DNA of 64,000 bases from an archaeon GW2011_AR20 (GTDB taxonomy: Archaea > Nanobdellota > Nanobdellia > SCGC-AAA011-G17 > GW2011-AR20). Shown here piece by piece: positions 8,790-16,173 of the stretch (position 1 is its first letter; every line of letters begins with the position of its first letter). Where the stretch lies: contig CP010426.1 of the NCBI GenBank assembly GCA_000830315.1, positions 281,933 through 345,932 of the forward strand, given 5' to 3'. A program made the position numbers and the translations under genes. A model generated the notes under the pieces. The model was given only the letters and a program-made list of their open reading frames with translations, did not search any database and had not been told where the DNA came from.

Positions 8790-9290
8790 ATGAGAGAGTG
8801 CATATTTGGAAGATTTGACTTGCTCAGTTATTATCACTATACTTCTCTTGTAATGAAGGATTGTTTGGAGGATACCATTTCTACCAGAGAAATCAAAAAT
8901 AAGCAATATCCTCTTGGTATCTTACGTTCAGCTATAGAACTCTTTAACAAAACTGTAAAACATATTAATATTGAAAAATACGGAACTTTGATTGATGGGG
9001 TGGAGGAAAATGTTTTGGAAGGCGACGTTCATTATTTACTTGCCATGAAACTGATAAAAGGAGCAGAAAAATTATCATGGAAGACAAAAGAGGATACAGA
9101 AAGGTTGGAATCAAGGATAATCGAATTTAACGAATTTAGCAGAACATTAGATAAACCAAGAGAACTTAACAAACAATCCTTAGAGATTACAAAAAGATTA
9201 TTTTTATTTTTTTCCAGACTAGAGAAGATATCAAAAGGCAGTTCATATAATAACAGACTTGGAATTTACAGTGAATTTAGTTATTCATAA
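8790..9290 (+). CDS. Hypothetical helical protein
   Basis: A 166-residue protein that I do not recognise. It looks mostly alpha-helical, starting MRECIFGRFDLLSYYHYTS and containing a charged, Leu-rich second half. There are no membrane segments or cysteine motifs. A TATA-like TTTATAGATT about 26 nt before the ATG indicates its own leaderless promoter. An upstream ATG at 8779 stops after four codons. It sits alone between two translation-factor operons. Confidence 0.7.
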   Translation: MRECIFGRFDLLSYYHYTSLVMKDCLEDTISTREIKNKQYPLGILRSAIELFNKTVKHINIEKYGTLIDGVEENVLEGDVHYLLAMKLIKGAEKLSWKTKEDTERLESRIIEFNEFSRTLDKPRELNKQSLEITKRLFLFFSRLEKISKGSSYNNRLGIYSEFSYS

Positions 9291-9334
9291 TTTTAACAAA
9301 AGATTTATAAAACAACCCTCGTTTATTTCTTTGA

Positions 9335-9649
9335 ATGGAACAAACTCAGGAACAGCCGGAGTTCAGAATAAAAGTGCCAAGAAACAATGAAGTTCTTGGA
9401 TTTATCGAACAAAGGCTTGGTGGCAGCAGAATGCGAGTAAGATGCTTAGATGGAAAAATTAGGATTTGCAGAGTTCCGGGAAGATTAAAAAGGAAATTAT
9501 GGATTCGAGAAGGAGATTTATTATTAATCGAACCTTGGGAATATGATAATGAAAAAGGGGATATAATCTTTAAATATCAACCAAACCAGGTTGACTGGCT
9601 AAAAAGAAAAGGTTATTTGAAAGAAGGAGAGATTCAAGAAGAATTCTAA
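9335..9649 (+). CDS. Translation initiation factor aIF1A
   Basis: The archaeal homologue of eIF1A and bacterial IF1, which binds the ribosomal A site during initiation. The 104-residue protein has the S1-type OB fold with the family signatures GGSRMRVRCLDGKIRICRVPG and KLWIREGDLLLIEPWEY. The ATG is 26 nt after the box A ATTTATAAAA, so the transcript is probably leaderless. It begins an operon with the KH-domain protein and both topoisomerase VI genes, with 1-nt gaps between most of them. Confidence 0.96.
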   Translation: MEQTQEQPEFRIKVPRNNEVLGFIEQRLGGSRMRVRCLDGKIRICRVPGRLKRKLWIREGDLLLIEPWEYDNEKGDIIFKYQPNQVDWLKRKGYLKEGEIQEEF

Positions 9650-9650
9650 T

Positions 9651-10172
9651 ATGGATGAAATTAGGATTCCAAAAGACAGAATCGCGGTTTTAATTGGCAA
9701 AAAAGGAGAGACAAAGAGAAAGATAGCCAAACTAACAAATACTAAACTACAAATAAATTCAAGAGAGGGTGATATTATTATAATTGGGGATAACGGGCTT
9801 AACATTTATCTTGCCAAAAAAATGATTAATGCTATTGGACGTGGTTTTAACCCCGAAATTGCATTAAATTTATTGGAAGATGACAAGGATTTAGAAATTA
9901 TAGACATCTCTCACTTCTCAAGAAAAACTAAAAATGATTTGAATAGGGTGAGGGCACGCTTGATTGGAAGGGAAGGAAAAGCACGCCAGTTAATGGAAAA
10001 GCTTGGCGATGTTGAAATATCAATCTATGGAAAAACAATCAGCATTATAGGAAAACACGTTGATCTTAATATCACAAGGCATGCCATAATCAATTTATTG
10101 CAGGGAAGCAGACATGGAAATGTCTACAATTATTTGGAAAAACAAAGAAGACTAAAAGATAAGCATAATTAA
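9651..10172 (+). CDS. KH-domain RNA-binding protein (Pno1/Dim2-like)
   Basis: A 173-residue protein with two KH domains. The first carries the GxxG loop in IGKKGETKRKIAKLT (about residues 14-28). The second has IGREGKARQLMEKLG (about 103-118). This is the layout of archaeal Dim2/Pno1 proteins, which bind the 3' end of 16S rRNA during small-subunit maturation and partner with aIF1A-linked genes in many archaea. It lies 1 nt after aIF1A and 1 nt before top6B. Confidence 0.88.
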   Translation: MDEIRIPKDRIAVLIGKKGETKRKIAKLTNTKLQINSREGDIIIIGDNGLNIYLAKKMINAIGRGFNPEIALNLLEDDKDLEIIDISHFSRKTKNDLNRVRARLIGREGKARQLMEKLGDVEISIYGKTISIIGKHVDLNITRHAIINLLQGSRHGNVYNYLEKQRRLKDKHN

Positions 10173-10173
10173 A

Positions 10174-11754
10174 ATGGCAGAAATAAAAGCATATGAATTA
10201 GCAAAGCAGCAACGCGAGATTAGCATCTCGGAATTTTTCTTGAAGAACAGGCATTTGCTTGGTTTTGATAATCCAACAAGAGCATTGATGATGGTTGTTA
10301 AAGAGGCTGTTGATAATTCTCTTGATGCTTGCACCGAAATGAAAGTTCTTCCTGAAATAAAAATTGAGATAAATCAAATTAATGAAAACAGATTTATAGT
10401 AATTGTCGAGGATAATGGTCCGGGAATTGTTAAGCAGCAGATTCCGAACATATTTGGTAAATTATTATACGGAAGCAAATTTCATTCAATGAGACAGTCC
10501 CGCGGACAGCAGGGAATAGGAATTTCAGCAGCCGTACTTTATTCACAATTAACAACAGGAAAATCAACAAAAATTTATTCAAGGGTAAGCTCGAAAAGAC
10601 CGGCACATTATTTTGAATTACAGATAGATACGAAAAAAAACGAGCCTCATATTATAAAAGATGATGAAGTTAAATGGGATAAAGACCATGGGACAAAAAT
10701 CGAGATTGAAATAGAAGGGAGATATTTGAAAGGAAAACAAAGCGTTGATGAATATGTAAAGGAAACCGCAATTGTTAATCCACATGCCACCTTTGTTTAT
10801 GTAACGCCGGAAAAAGAAAAATTTGAATATAGGAGGGTTACAGAAGAGCTGCCGAGAGAAGCCAAAGGAATAAAACCACATCCTTATGGAATAGAGCTTG
10901 GGCAGTTAATGAAAATGTTGCAGGATACGAGGGCCAATACATTACAGGGGTTTTTGCAAAATGATTTTTCCAGAATTGGGCAGCAGACAGCACAAGAGAT
11001 ATGCAGTAAAGCAAAATTAAAGGCCGATAGAAAACCAAGGCAGCTTGAAAATAAAGAAATCGAATTATTGTTTAAATCGTTACAAGAAACTAAAATCATG
11101 GCCCCTCCCGGAGATTGTCTAAGCCCAATAACGGCAGAATTGTTAGAGAAAGGATTAAGAAAAGAGATTAATGCTGATTTTTACGCAACAGTTTCCAGAA
11201 GCCCGGTTGTTTATCGGGGCATGCCTTTTATCATTGAAGTTGGAATTGCTTATGGTGGGGAACTGGATAAAGAAGGGCAAATTAGATTAATGAGGTTGGC
11301 GAATAGGGTTCCGTTGCTTTATCAGCAAGGTGCCTGCGCAATTACAGAATCTGTTTCAGAAACAAGCTGGAAACCTTATGGATTAAATCAAAGCGGAAGT
11401 AACCTCCCAACTGGACCGGCAGTAGTTCTCGTTCATATTGCAAGCGTCTGGGTTCCATTTACGAATGAAGCCAAGGAAGCAATTGCGCATTATGATGAAA
11501 TTATTAAAGAGATTAAGCTTGCATTGCAGGAATGCGGAAGAAAATTAAGTATTTATATTCATAAGCACATCAAGGCAGCAGAACAACGAGAGAAAATAGA
11601 CCTGTTTGAAAAGTATATCCCTGAACTGGCTGTTTCATTAAGTAATTTAACAGGTGATAAAAAAGAAATTTTACAGGATAGGTTACAGAAATTATTAAAA
11701 AAAGAGCTCCCATCCTTGGAAGCAGCAAATGGAGAAAATGGTAAAGAGAAATAA
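10174..11754 (+). CDS. top6B: DNA topoisomerase VI subunit B
   Basis: ATPase subunit of the type IIB topoisomerase that relaxes and decatenates DNA. The 526-residue protein starts with a GHKL (Bergerat) ATP-binding fold. The N box KEAVDNSLDA is near residues 43-52 and the G1 box EDNGPGI at 79-85. A G2-type loop GQQGIGISA lies near 111. The helix-two-turn-helix and transducer domains follow. It overlaps top6A by 26 bp, so the two subunits are translationally coupled. Confidence 0.97.
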   Translation: MAEIKAYELAKQQREISISEFFLKNRHLLGFDNPTRALMMVVKEAVDNSLDACTEMKVLPEIKIEINQINENRFIVIVEDNGPGIVKQQIPNIFGKLLYGSKFHSMRQSRGQQGIGISAAVLYSQLTTGKSTKIYSRVSSKRPAHYFELQIDTKKNEPHIIKDDEVKWDKDHGTKIEIEIEGRYLKGKQSVDEYVKETAIVNPHATFVYVTPEKEKFEYRRVTEELPREAKGIKPHPYGIELGQLMKMLQDTRANTLQGFLQNDFSRIGQQTAQEICSKAKLKADRKPRQLENKEIELLFKSLQETKIMAPPGDCLSPITAELLEKGLRKEINADFYATVSRSPVVYRGMPFIIEVGIAYGGELDKEGQIRLMRLANRVPLLYQQGACAITESVSETSWKPYGLNQSGSNLPTGPAVVLVHIASVWVPFTNEAKEAIAHYDEIIKEIKLALQECGRKLSIYIHKHIKAAEQREKIDLFEKYIPELAVSLSNLTGDKKEILQDRLQKLLKKELPSLEAANGENGKEK

Positions 11755-12823
11755 ATCTTCAGAAGAATTAAAAAATTTAGGACTAAAAGTAGTTAAGGAT
11801 ATTGAGAAAAATAAAAACCCTTCTGTTATTGTCCCAATAAGGGCTTTAAGCAATGTTATCTTCAATGAAAAAACAAAAACTTTGGAATTGGGAGATAAAA
11901 CTTCGACAAGATATTTCTTCAATGTTGCCCATGCTAAAAAATTCCTGCAAACTATTGAAGTAGCAAGTATAAGCAAAGATTTGATTAATGAAGAAAAACA
12001 CGCAAGCTTAAGAGACGTCTTTTACATGGCTAAGAGAACAATTCCTGGAACAAATGTTAATTTAGTTGACGAACAAAGTGAAAGCGATGATATTATTGAA
12101 GATTTAGAATTAATAACAGAAAATTCAAGAGAGCAATTAAATGTTAATGCAAATAAGAATGGAAGCGTTGTTGGAAAAGTAACAATAGAAGATTCTGGAG
12201 ATGTTATAAGATGGGATAAACTCGGATCAGGGGGATGGAGTATTCCAAGTAATGTTGAAGAAATTAAATTTAAGAAAGTAGACGCAAAATATATCATTTA
12301 TATGGAAAAAGCAGCTGTTTGGGAAAGATTAAATGAAGATAAATTTTGGGACAAACAAAACTGCATTATAATAAGTTCACAAGGTCAGACAACTAGGGGA
12401 ATAAGAAGATTATTGCAAAGATTGTATGAAGAGTTTAAACTTCCAATTTATGTCCTATGTGATTTTGATTCTTACGGATTTTATATTTATTCTGTACTTA
12501 AATATGGAAGTATCAATCTTGCACATGCTTCAGAAAGATTAGCAATCCCAAGTGTAAAATATCTAGGAATCACATCAAATGATATAGAAAAATACGGCTT
12601 ACAAAAACACCTAATTAAATTAAAAGATCATGATCTAGCTAGATTAAAACAAATTTCAGAATATGACTGGTTTAAAAACAACAAGCAGTGGCAGAAAGAA
12701 TTTAAGGCTATGAAACAAAATGGTGCTAAAGCAGAAATCCAGGCTTTAAGTGCTCGAGGTATAACATTTATTTCTGAAAAGTACTTGCCGGAAAAAATTA
12801 AAAATAAAGATTTTATTGATTAA
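11729..12823 (+). CDS. top6A: DNA topoisomerase VI subunit A
   Basis: The DNA-cleaving subunit, homologous to Spo11, 364 residues long. The catalytic tyrosine is Tyr99 in LRDVFYMAKR. The Toprim metal site shows as the Glu of YMEKAAVWERL and the DxD of CDFDSYG. A shorter start at the next in-frame ATG (11738, MVKRNK) is also possible. The gene ends the aIF1A-KH-top6B-top6A operon. Its stop is 46 nt before a tRNA gene. Confidence 0.97.
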   Translation: MEKMVKRNKSSEELKNLGLKVVKDIEKNKNPSVIVPIRALSNVIFNEKTKTLELGDKTSTRYFFNVAHAKKFLQTIEVASISKDLINEEKHASLRDVFYMAKRTIPGTNVNLVDEQSESDDIIEDLELITENSREQLNVNANKNGSVVGKVTIEDSGDVIRWDKLGSGGWSIPSNVEEIKFKKVDAKYIIYMEKAAVWERLNEDKFWDKQNCIIISSQGQTTRGIRRLLQRLYEEFKLPIYVLCDFDSYGFYIYSVLKYGSINLAHASERLAIPSVKYLGITSNDIEKYGLQKHLIKLKDHDLARLKQISEYDWFKNNKQWQKEFKAMKQNGAKAEIQALSARGITFISEKYLPEKIKNKDFID

Positions 12824-12869
12824 TTTATTTAGAAACCTTTTTAAAAGAATTTCTTATTTGTTTTAATAC

Positions 12870-13001
12870 GCCTCTCTAGCTCAGCCTGGTAGAGCACACA
12901 TAGAAAATATGGCTCAGATGGCTGTTAACTAAACAGGATGGAGACCATGCGGTCATTTTCGTCAAGAAAACCGTAGGCAGGTTCAAATCCTGCGGGAGGC
13001 G
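12870..13001 (+). tRNA. tRNA-Asn (GTT) with three predicted introns
   Basis: The 132-nt gene folds into a perfect 74-nt tRNA only after three removals. The acceptor stem is GCCTCTC (12870-12876) with GGGAGGC (12994-13000), and the D stem is GCTC/GAGC. The T arm is GCAGG-TTCAAAT-CCTGC. Proposed introns are 12899-12918 (20 nt, in the anticodon stem), 12928-12943 (16 nt, canonical position 37/38) and about 12955-12976 (22 nt, variable loop/T-stem junction). The spliced anticodon arm is CATGG-CTGTTAA-CCATG, and the variable loop CGGTC keeps the G15-C48 pair. Exact intron edges can slide by a base or more, and splicing itself is inferred. Confidence 0.88.
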
Positions 13002-13016
13002 TTTTTATATTTTTAA
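13002..13016 (+). terminator. Poly-T terminator after tRNA-Asn
   Basis: TTTTTATATTTTT directly follows the discriminator base of tRNA-Asn, the usual form of an archaeal terminator. It separates the tRNA from the downstream endonuclease gene, which has its own box A (TATTTAAATA, about 13082-13091). Confidence 0.5.
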
Positions 13017-13119
13017 TTAAACTATATCCTGTAAAATATATATTATTTCCCAATAACCCAAGTGACAACCGTGGTGGTTAAGTATTTAAATAAGAATATC
13101 TTAATTTTAACGACGTAAA

Positions 13120-13818
13120 ATGAAATTTGACTTATCTAAATTACAACCTAACAACGAAATTGTGTTACCAGAAAAATCTAGTGAAGAATTGGCTGAAGAA
13201 ACTGGGTTGCATATTGGAGATGGTACTATGAACTTTTATAAAAATCAGAATAAAATTAAAGGAAGTTATGCTTTAAGGGGCCATATATTAGATGATAAAG
13301 AACATTATAACAAAATCATAAAACAACTTTATTTTAAGTTGTATAATTTGAAGGTTAGCTTAAGGGATATGCCAAAAGATGGAGTTTATGGGTTTCAAAA
13401 ATGGTCCAATTCCTTAGTAAATTTTAAGCATAATATTCTGGGTTTAACATTAGGTAAGAAAATTGATATAAAGATACCAGAAATTTTTATAGAGAAAGAG
13501 GAATTTATCTCAAGCACAATCAGAGGTATTTTTGATACAGATGGTACGATTTATTTAGAACCAAAATATGGAAAATTTTATCCAAGAATAGAAATTGCAA
13601 CAATATCAGAAAATTTAGGTTATCAGTTAAATAATTTAATAAGGAAAATTGGATTAAGATCTACAATTTATTTAGAATTAGTGAAAAATCCTGGGTGGAA
13701 TGATAAATATCATATAAATGTTCGTGGAGAGGAAATGCTAAATAAATGGATGCAAATCATCAATCCTCATAATCCTAAACACATTAAAAAATTTGAATTC
13801 TATATTAATAATTCTTAG
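13120..13818 (+). CDS. LAGLIDADG homing endonuclease (free-standing)
   Basis: A 232-residue protein with two LAGLIDADG-type motifs: TGLHIGDGT (about 28-36) and IRGIFDTDGT (about 134-143). Two motifs in one chain imply a monomeric nuclease with one acidic residue per motif (Asp34 and Asp141 region). It is not an intein, because no host protein flanks it. It lies between two tRNA genes that appear to carry three introns each, so it may target or have mobilised tRNA introns; that is inference. A box A about 30 nt upstream gives it an independent promoter. Confidence 0.88.
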   Translation: MKFDLSKLQPNNEIVLPEKSSEELAEETGLHIGDGTMNFYKNQNKIKGSYALRGHILDDKEHYNKIIKQLYFKLYNLKVSLRDMPKDGVYGFQKWSNSLVNFKHNILGLTLGKKIDIKIPEIFIEKEEFISSTIRGIFDTDGTIYLEPKYGKFYPRIEIATISENLGYQLNNLIRKIGLRSTIYLELVKNPGWNDKYHINVRGEEMLNKWMQIINPHNPKHIKKFEFYINNS

Positions 13819-13855
13819 AAATGTTTATAAATTAAGTAAAATGACTTTCTTTTAG

Positions 13856-13976
13856 GGGGCTGTAGCTTAGCCTGGCTGGAGCACTCGACAATTAGGGTGA
13901 AACTGATAGCTAAGGTTAGAGATCGAGAGATAAAAAAACTTACTCGAAGTCGGAAGTTCAAATCTTCCCAGCCCCA
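13856..13976 (+). tRNA. tRNA-Ile (GAT) with three predicted introns
   Basis: The 121-nt gene gives a 75-nt tRNA when three short segments are removed. The acceptor stem is GGGGCTG (13856-13862) with CAGCCCC (13969-13975), and the D stem is GCTT/GAGC. The T arm is GGAAG-TTCAAAT-CTTCC, with discriminator A. Proposed introns are 13889-13902 (14 nt, position 31/32), 13909-13921 (13 nt, position 37/38) and 13930-13948 (19 nt, variable loop). The spliced anticodon arm is CTCGA-CTGATAA-TCGAG and the variable loop is AGGTC, with C48 opposite G15. The intron edges come from folding by eye. Confidence 0.84.
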
Positions 13977-13991
13977 CTTAATATTAATAAA

Positions 13992-14249
13992 ATGGCAACA
14001 ATACCAAAACCAAATCAAGAACAGGAGAAAGCCGAGATAGAAAAAATTATCTTGGAAGAATATGGTTTGCCATCTAAAGTGAATATCCTTTCAGAGAATT
14101 TGACAAGTTTTGGAATCCCTAATGAATATAATGTCTTATTAATAGAACTAAATCCAAGATATACCAATGATTATTTTGACATAAATTTTGATGGTAAATT
14201 TGAAAAATTCGGAATTAAATACATAAAGTTCATTTCTGGGACTGCCTGA
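13992..14249 (+). CDS. Hypothetical protein
   Basis: An 85-residue acidic protein of unknown family (MATIPKPNQEQEKAEIEKI). It starts 15 nt after tRNA-Ile with no separate box A that I can see, so it may be read through from the tRNA promoter. There are no membrane segments, cysteines or recognisable motifs. A Phe/Tyr-rich beta-like second half (DYFDINFDGKFEKFGIKY) follows a helical N-terminus. Confidence 0.6.
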   Translation: MATIPKPNQEQEKAEIEKIILEEYGLPSKVNILSENLTSFGIPNEYNVLLIELNPRYTNDYFDINFDGKFEKFGIKYIKFISGTA

Positions 14250-14311
14250 ATTAGCAAGGCTTTTATACTTCAAACCTTTGTTATTTTTAACAAAAAGGAG
14301 GTGTTCTGATA

Positions 14312-14524
14312 ATGGCTATGATGAAAAGAGATATGGGTGGTATGTGCAGTTGTCCGCACCACAGTTGGTTTGGATGGATAGTTTTAGTTTTAGGTGTTTT
14401 GTTTTTACTGCAGGATTTAGGATTGATAACCTGGTGGGGATGGTTAAATTGGTGGACGGCAGCATTTGTTTTGTTTGGTGTAGCTGGATTCTGCACCTGT
14501 TGTGGTAAGGGGAAATGTTTCTAA
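14312..14524 (+). CDS. Small membrane protein, DUF5668/LiaF-TM-like
   Basis: A 70-residue protein with two membrane segments, about residues 19-38 (FGWIVLVLGVLFLLQDLGLI) and 45-60, separated by a Trp-rich turn. The GWIVLVLGVLFLLxxLGL pattern resembles the small LiaF-type transmembrane region of DUF5668 proteins. A strong Shine-Dalgarno site (AAGGAGGTG, 14296-14304) sits just before the ATG and decides this frame over an overlapping longer one. Both ends carry cysteines (CSCPHH and CTCCGKGKC), which could bind metal. Confidence 0.75.
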   Translation: MAMMKRDMGGMCSCPHHSWFGWIVLVLGVLFLLQDLGLITWWGWLNWWTAAFVLFGVAGFCTCCGKGKCF

Positions 14525-14546
14525 TTTTCCCTTTTCTTTTTTATTG
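14522..14546 (+). terminator. Pyrimidine-rich terminator
   Basis: A T-rich tract (TTTTCCCTTTTCTTTTTT) begins at the stop codon of the small membrane protein and fits an archaeal oligo-T terminator. A new box A (TTTTTATATTTTT) for the next gene follows. Confidence 0.45.
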
Positions 14547-14582
14547 GTTAAGTTTTTATATTTTTAATTTCATATTATAATC

Positions 14583-15224
14583 ATGAAATTTAATGATCTT
14601 AATCTAGAATGGCTTGGACACGATGGTTTTAAAATAAAAAATTCTAAAATAATCTATATCGATCCCTTTAAGATTAAAGACGATGAAAAGGCCGATTTAA
14701 TTTTAATCACGCATGAGCATTATGACCATTTGAGTCTGGATGACATTAATAAAATTTATACTACTAAAACAATTATAATAGCTAGCGAGGCGTGTAAAGA
14801 CAATTTAAGTAATTTTAGAAATATCAAATTAGCTAAACCAGGAGATAAATTAAAAATCAATGGTGTTGAAATTGAATCTGTTTATTCTTATAATATAAAT
14901 AAATTTAGGTCTCCCGGAAACCCGTATCATAGAAAAGAAGATAAAAAATTAGGATATGTTTTAACGGTAAATAATACAAGAATTTATCATGCCGGAGATA
15001 CTGATTTAATTTCTGAAATGAGCGATTTAAAGAACATTGATATTGCTTTATTGCCCGTATCTGGAAAGTATGTTATGGATGTTAACGAAGCGGTTGAAGC
15101 TGTTAAGGTAATCAAGCCAAAAATCGCCGTACCGATGCATATTAACTCGATTATTGGGACAATGAAAGAGGCGGAAGAATTTAGGGAAAAAGCAGGCAAA
15201 TATTGCAGGGTTGAAATTTTATAA
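14583..15224 (+). CDS. Metallo-beta-lactamase fold hydrolase, UPF0173/UlaG-like
   Basis: A 213-residue metal-dependent hydrolase. The zinc motif HEHYDH is at about residues 44-49. Further metal ligands follow in YHAGDTD (about 138-144) and PMHIN (about 181-185). WLGHDGFKI at the N-terminus is typical of the UPF0173 branch, which resembles the L-ascorbate-6-phosphate lactonase fold. The physiological substrate is unknown. The gene is probably leaderless, with box A about 25 nt before the ATG. Its 3' end overlaps the broken small gene on the other strand. Confidence 0.88.
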   Translation: MKFNDLNLEWLGHDGFKIKNSKIIYIDPFKIKDDEKADLILITHEHYDHLSLDDINKIYTTKTIIIASEACKDNLSNFRNIKLAKPGDKLKINGVEIESVYSYNINKFRSPGNPYHRKEDKKLGYVLTVNNTRIYHAGDTDLISEMSDLKNIDIALLPVSGKYVMDVNEAVEAVKVIKPKIAVPMHINSIIGTMKEAEEFREKAGKYCRVEIL

Positions 15225-15421
15225 GCCCTTCTTTTCCAAATCTCCTGAAAGTTCGCTAAATATTTTCATACATTCTTTTAGGTTTTTTCTAGCGTTTCAA
15301 CTTGTTTTTTTGTAATAATCCCTTGTGGTATACCATGAGTTTTTAACCAGCTAACTGTATAAAGAACATCATTTAATTGACTTATTCTTGCAATTAGTGT
15401 TTCACCCACCTTTCTTGCCAT
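15219..15421 (-). pseudogene. Short gene with an apparent frameshift
   Basis: From the ATG at 15421 a minus-strand frame gives 47 residues (MARKVGETLIARISQLNDVL...) and stops at 15278. One extra A in the A6 run at about 15283 would extend it smoothly by about 20 residues (KNLKECMKIFSELSGDLEK) to 15219. Both parts look helical and protein-like, so I read this as one small gene of about 66 residues disrupted by a single-base deletion or a sequence error. No family recognised. Confidence 0.5.
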
Positions 15422-15459
15422 GCTCTATTCATTATCTTAAATAAATATATATTTATCGT

Positions 15460-15780
15460 TTATTGAATAACAGCACCCTCTTTAATATCTTCATCGGGCG
15501 TTAATAAAATAACCTTATCATCTTTAACAGCAGCTAAAATCATCCCCTCACTTTTAATCCCCCTTAATTCTTTTTGCTCTAAATTTGTTATAACAACAAC
15601 TTTCTTGTCCATCAATTCTTCTCTTTCATAATATCCTTTAATACCGGCAACAATTGTCCTTACTTCACCCCCAATATCAATCTTTAGAACCAATAATTTA
15701 TCCGCTTTAGGATGATTATCAACATCTAATATTTTCCCTATTCTAATATCCATCTTCTTCCATTCGTTAAAAGGGATCAT
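15460..15780 (-). CDS. tRNA-binding protein, MetG-beta / Arc1p-like OB domain
   Basis: A 106-residue EMAP/Arc1p-type OB fold. It matches the C-terminal tRNA-binding domain that is fused to MetRS in many bacteria (KMDIRIGKILDVDNHPKADKLLVLKIDIG, MILAA near the end). In this genome it is a separate gene downstream of metG and a hypothetical gene, so it probably acts as a trans MetRS beta subunit that improves tRNA binding. It overlaps the upstream gene by ATGA. Confidence 0.92.
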   Translation of the reverse strand: MIPFNEWKKMDIRIGKILDVDNHPKADKLLVLKIDIGGEVRTIVAGIKGYYEREELMDKKVVVITNLEQKELRGIKSEGMILAAVKDDKVILLTPDEDIKEGAVIQ

Positions 15781-16172
15781 ATTCTAGCCTCTGAAACAAA
15801 TTTATTCATATCATTGAAAATTTTATCATAGTCTCCCTTAACATCATACTGTTTTACAAATTCAACCATCTTCTCGTCATTCAATAATTTTGCACAAAGG
15901 AAAGCATACTCATAATCATATTGCTTTAATGCATAATCCAATTCCTGTTTTAATTTTTTATCAACCATATTAATGTTTTTAGCTAAGGCATAAGGAACAA
16001 CACAGTTAACCATGTAGCCTAGGCCATTAAACATAAGAAACTGCTCGCCATAACTTTCGTAAATAATCTTTCTCTGCTGTTCAGAAAACATTGAAGTATT
16101 AACGTTATGCACGCCTTTCTCCCTCATTAAAGTATGTAGCATTTTTAATTTATTTTCATCTAATATAAACAT
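15777..16172 (-). CDS. Hypothetical protein in the metG operon
   Basis: A 131-residue, mostly helical protein of no family known to me (SEQQRKIIYESYGEQFLMFNGLGYMVNC). It lies 1 nt after the metG stop and overlaps the MetG-beta start by ATGA. It is therefore translated between the two halves of the methionyl-tRNA synthetase system. A role in that complex is possible but has no direct support. There are no membrane segments. Confidence 0.75.
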   Translation of the reverse strand: MFILDENKLKMLHTLMREKGVHNVNTSMFSEQQRKIIYESYGEQFLMFNGLGYMVNCVVPYALAKNINMVDKKLKQELDYALKQYDYEYAFLCAKLLNDEKMVEFVKQYDVKGDYDKIFNDMNKFVSEARI

Positions 16173-16173
16173 T

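Noticed and set aside
13120..13818. Intein
   Set aside because: No host protein sequence or intein splicing motifs flank the LAGLIDADG domain; it has its own promoter, start and stop.
14278..14508. Overlapping 76-codon frame before the small membrane protein
   Set aside because: The Shine-Dalgarno AAGGAGGTG is placed for the ATG at 14312, and that frame gives a clear two-helix membrane protein.
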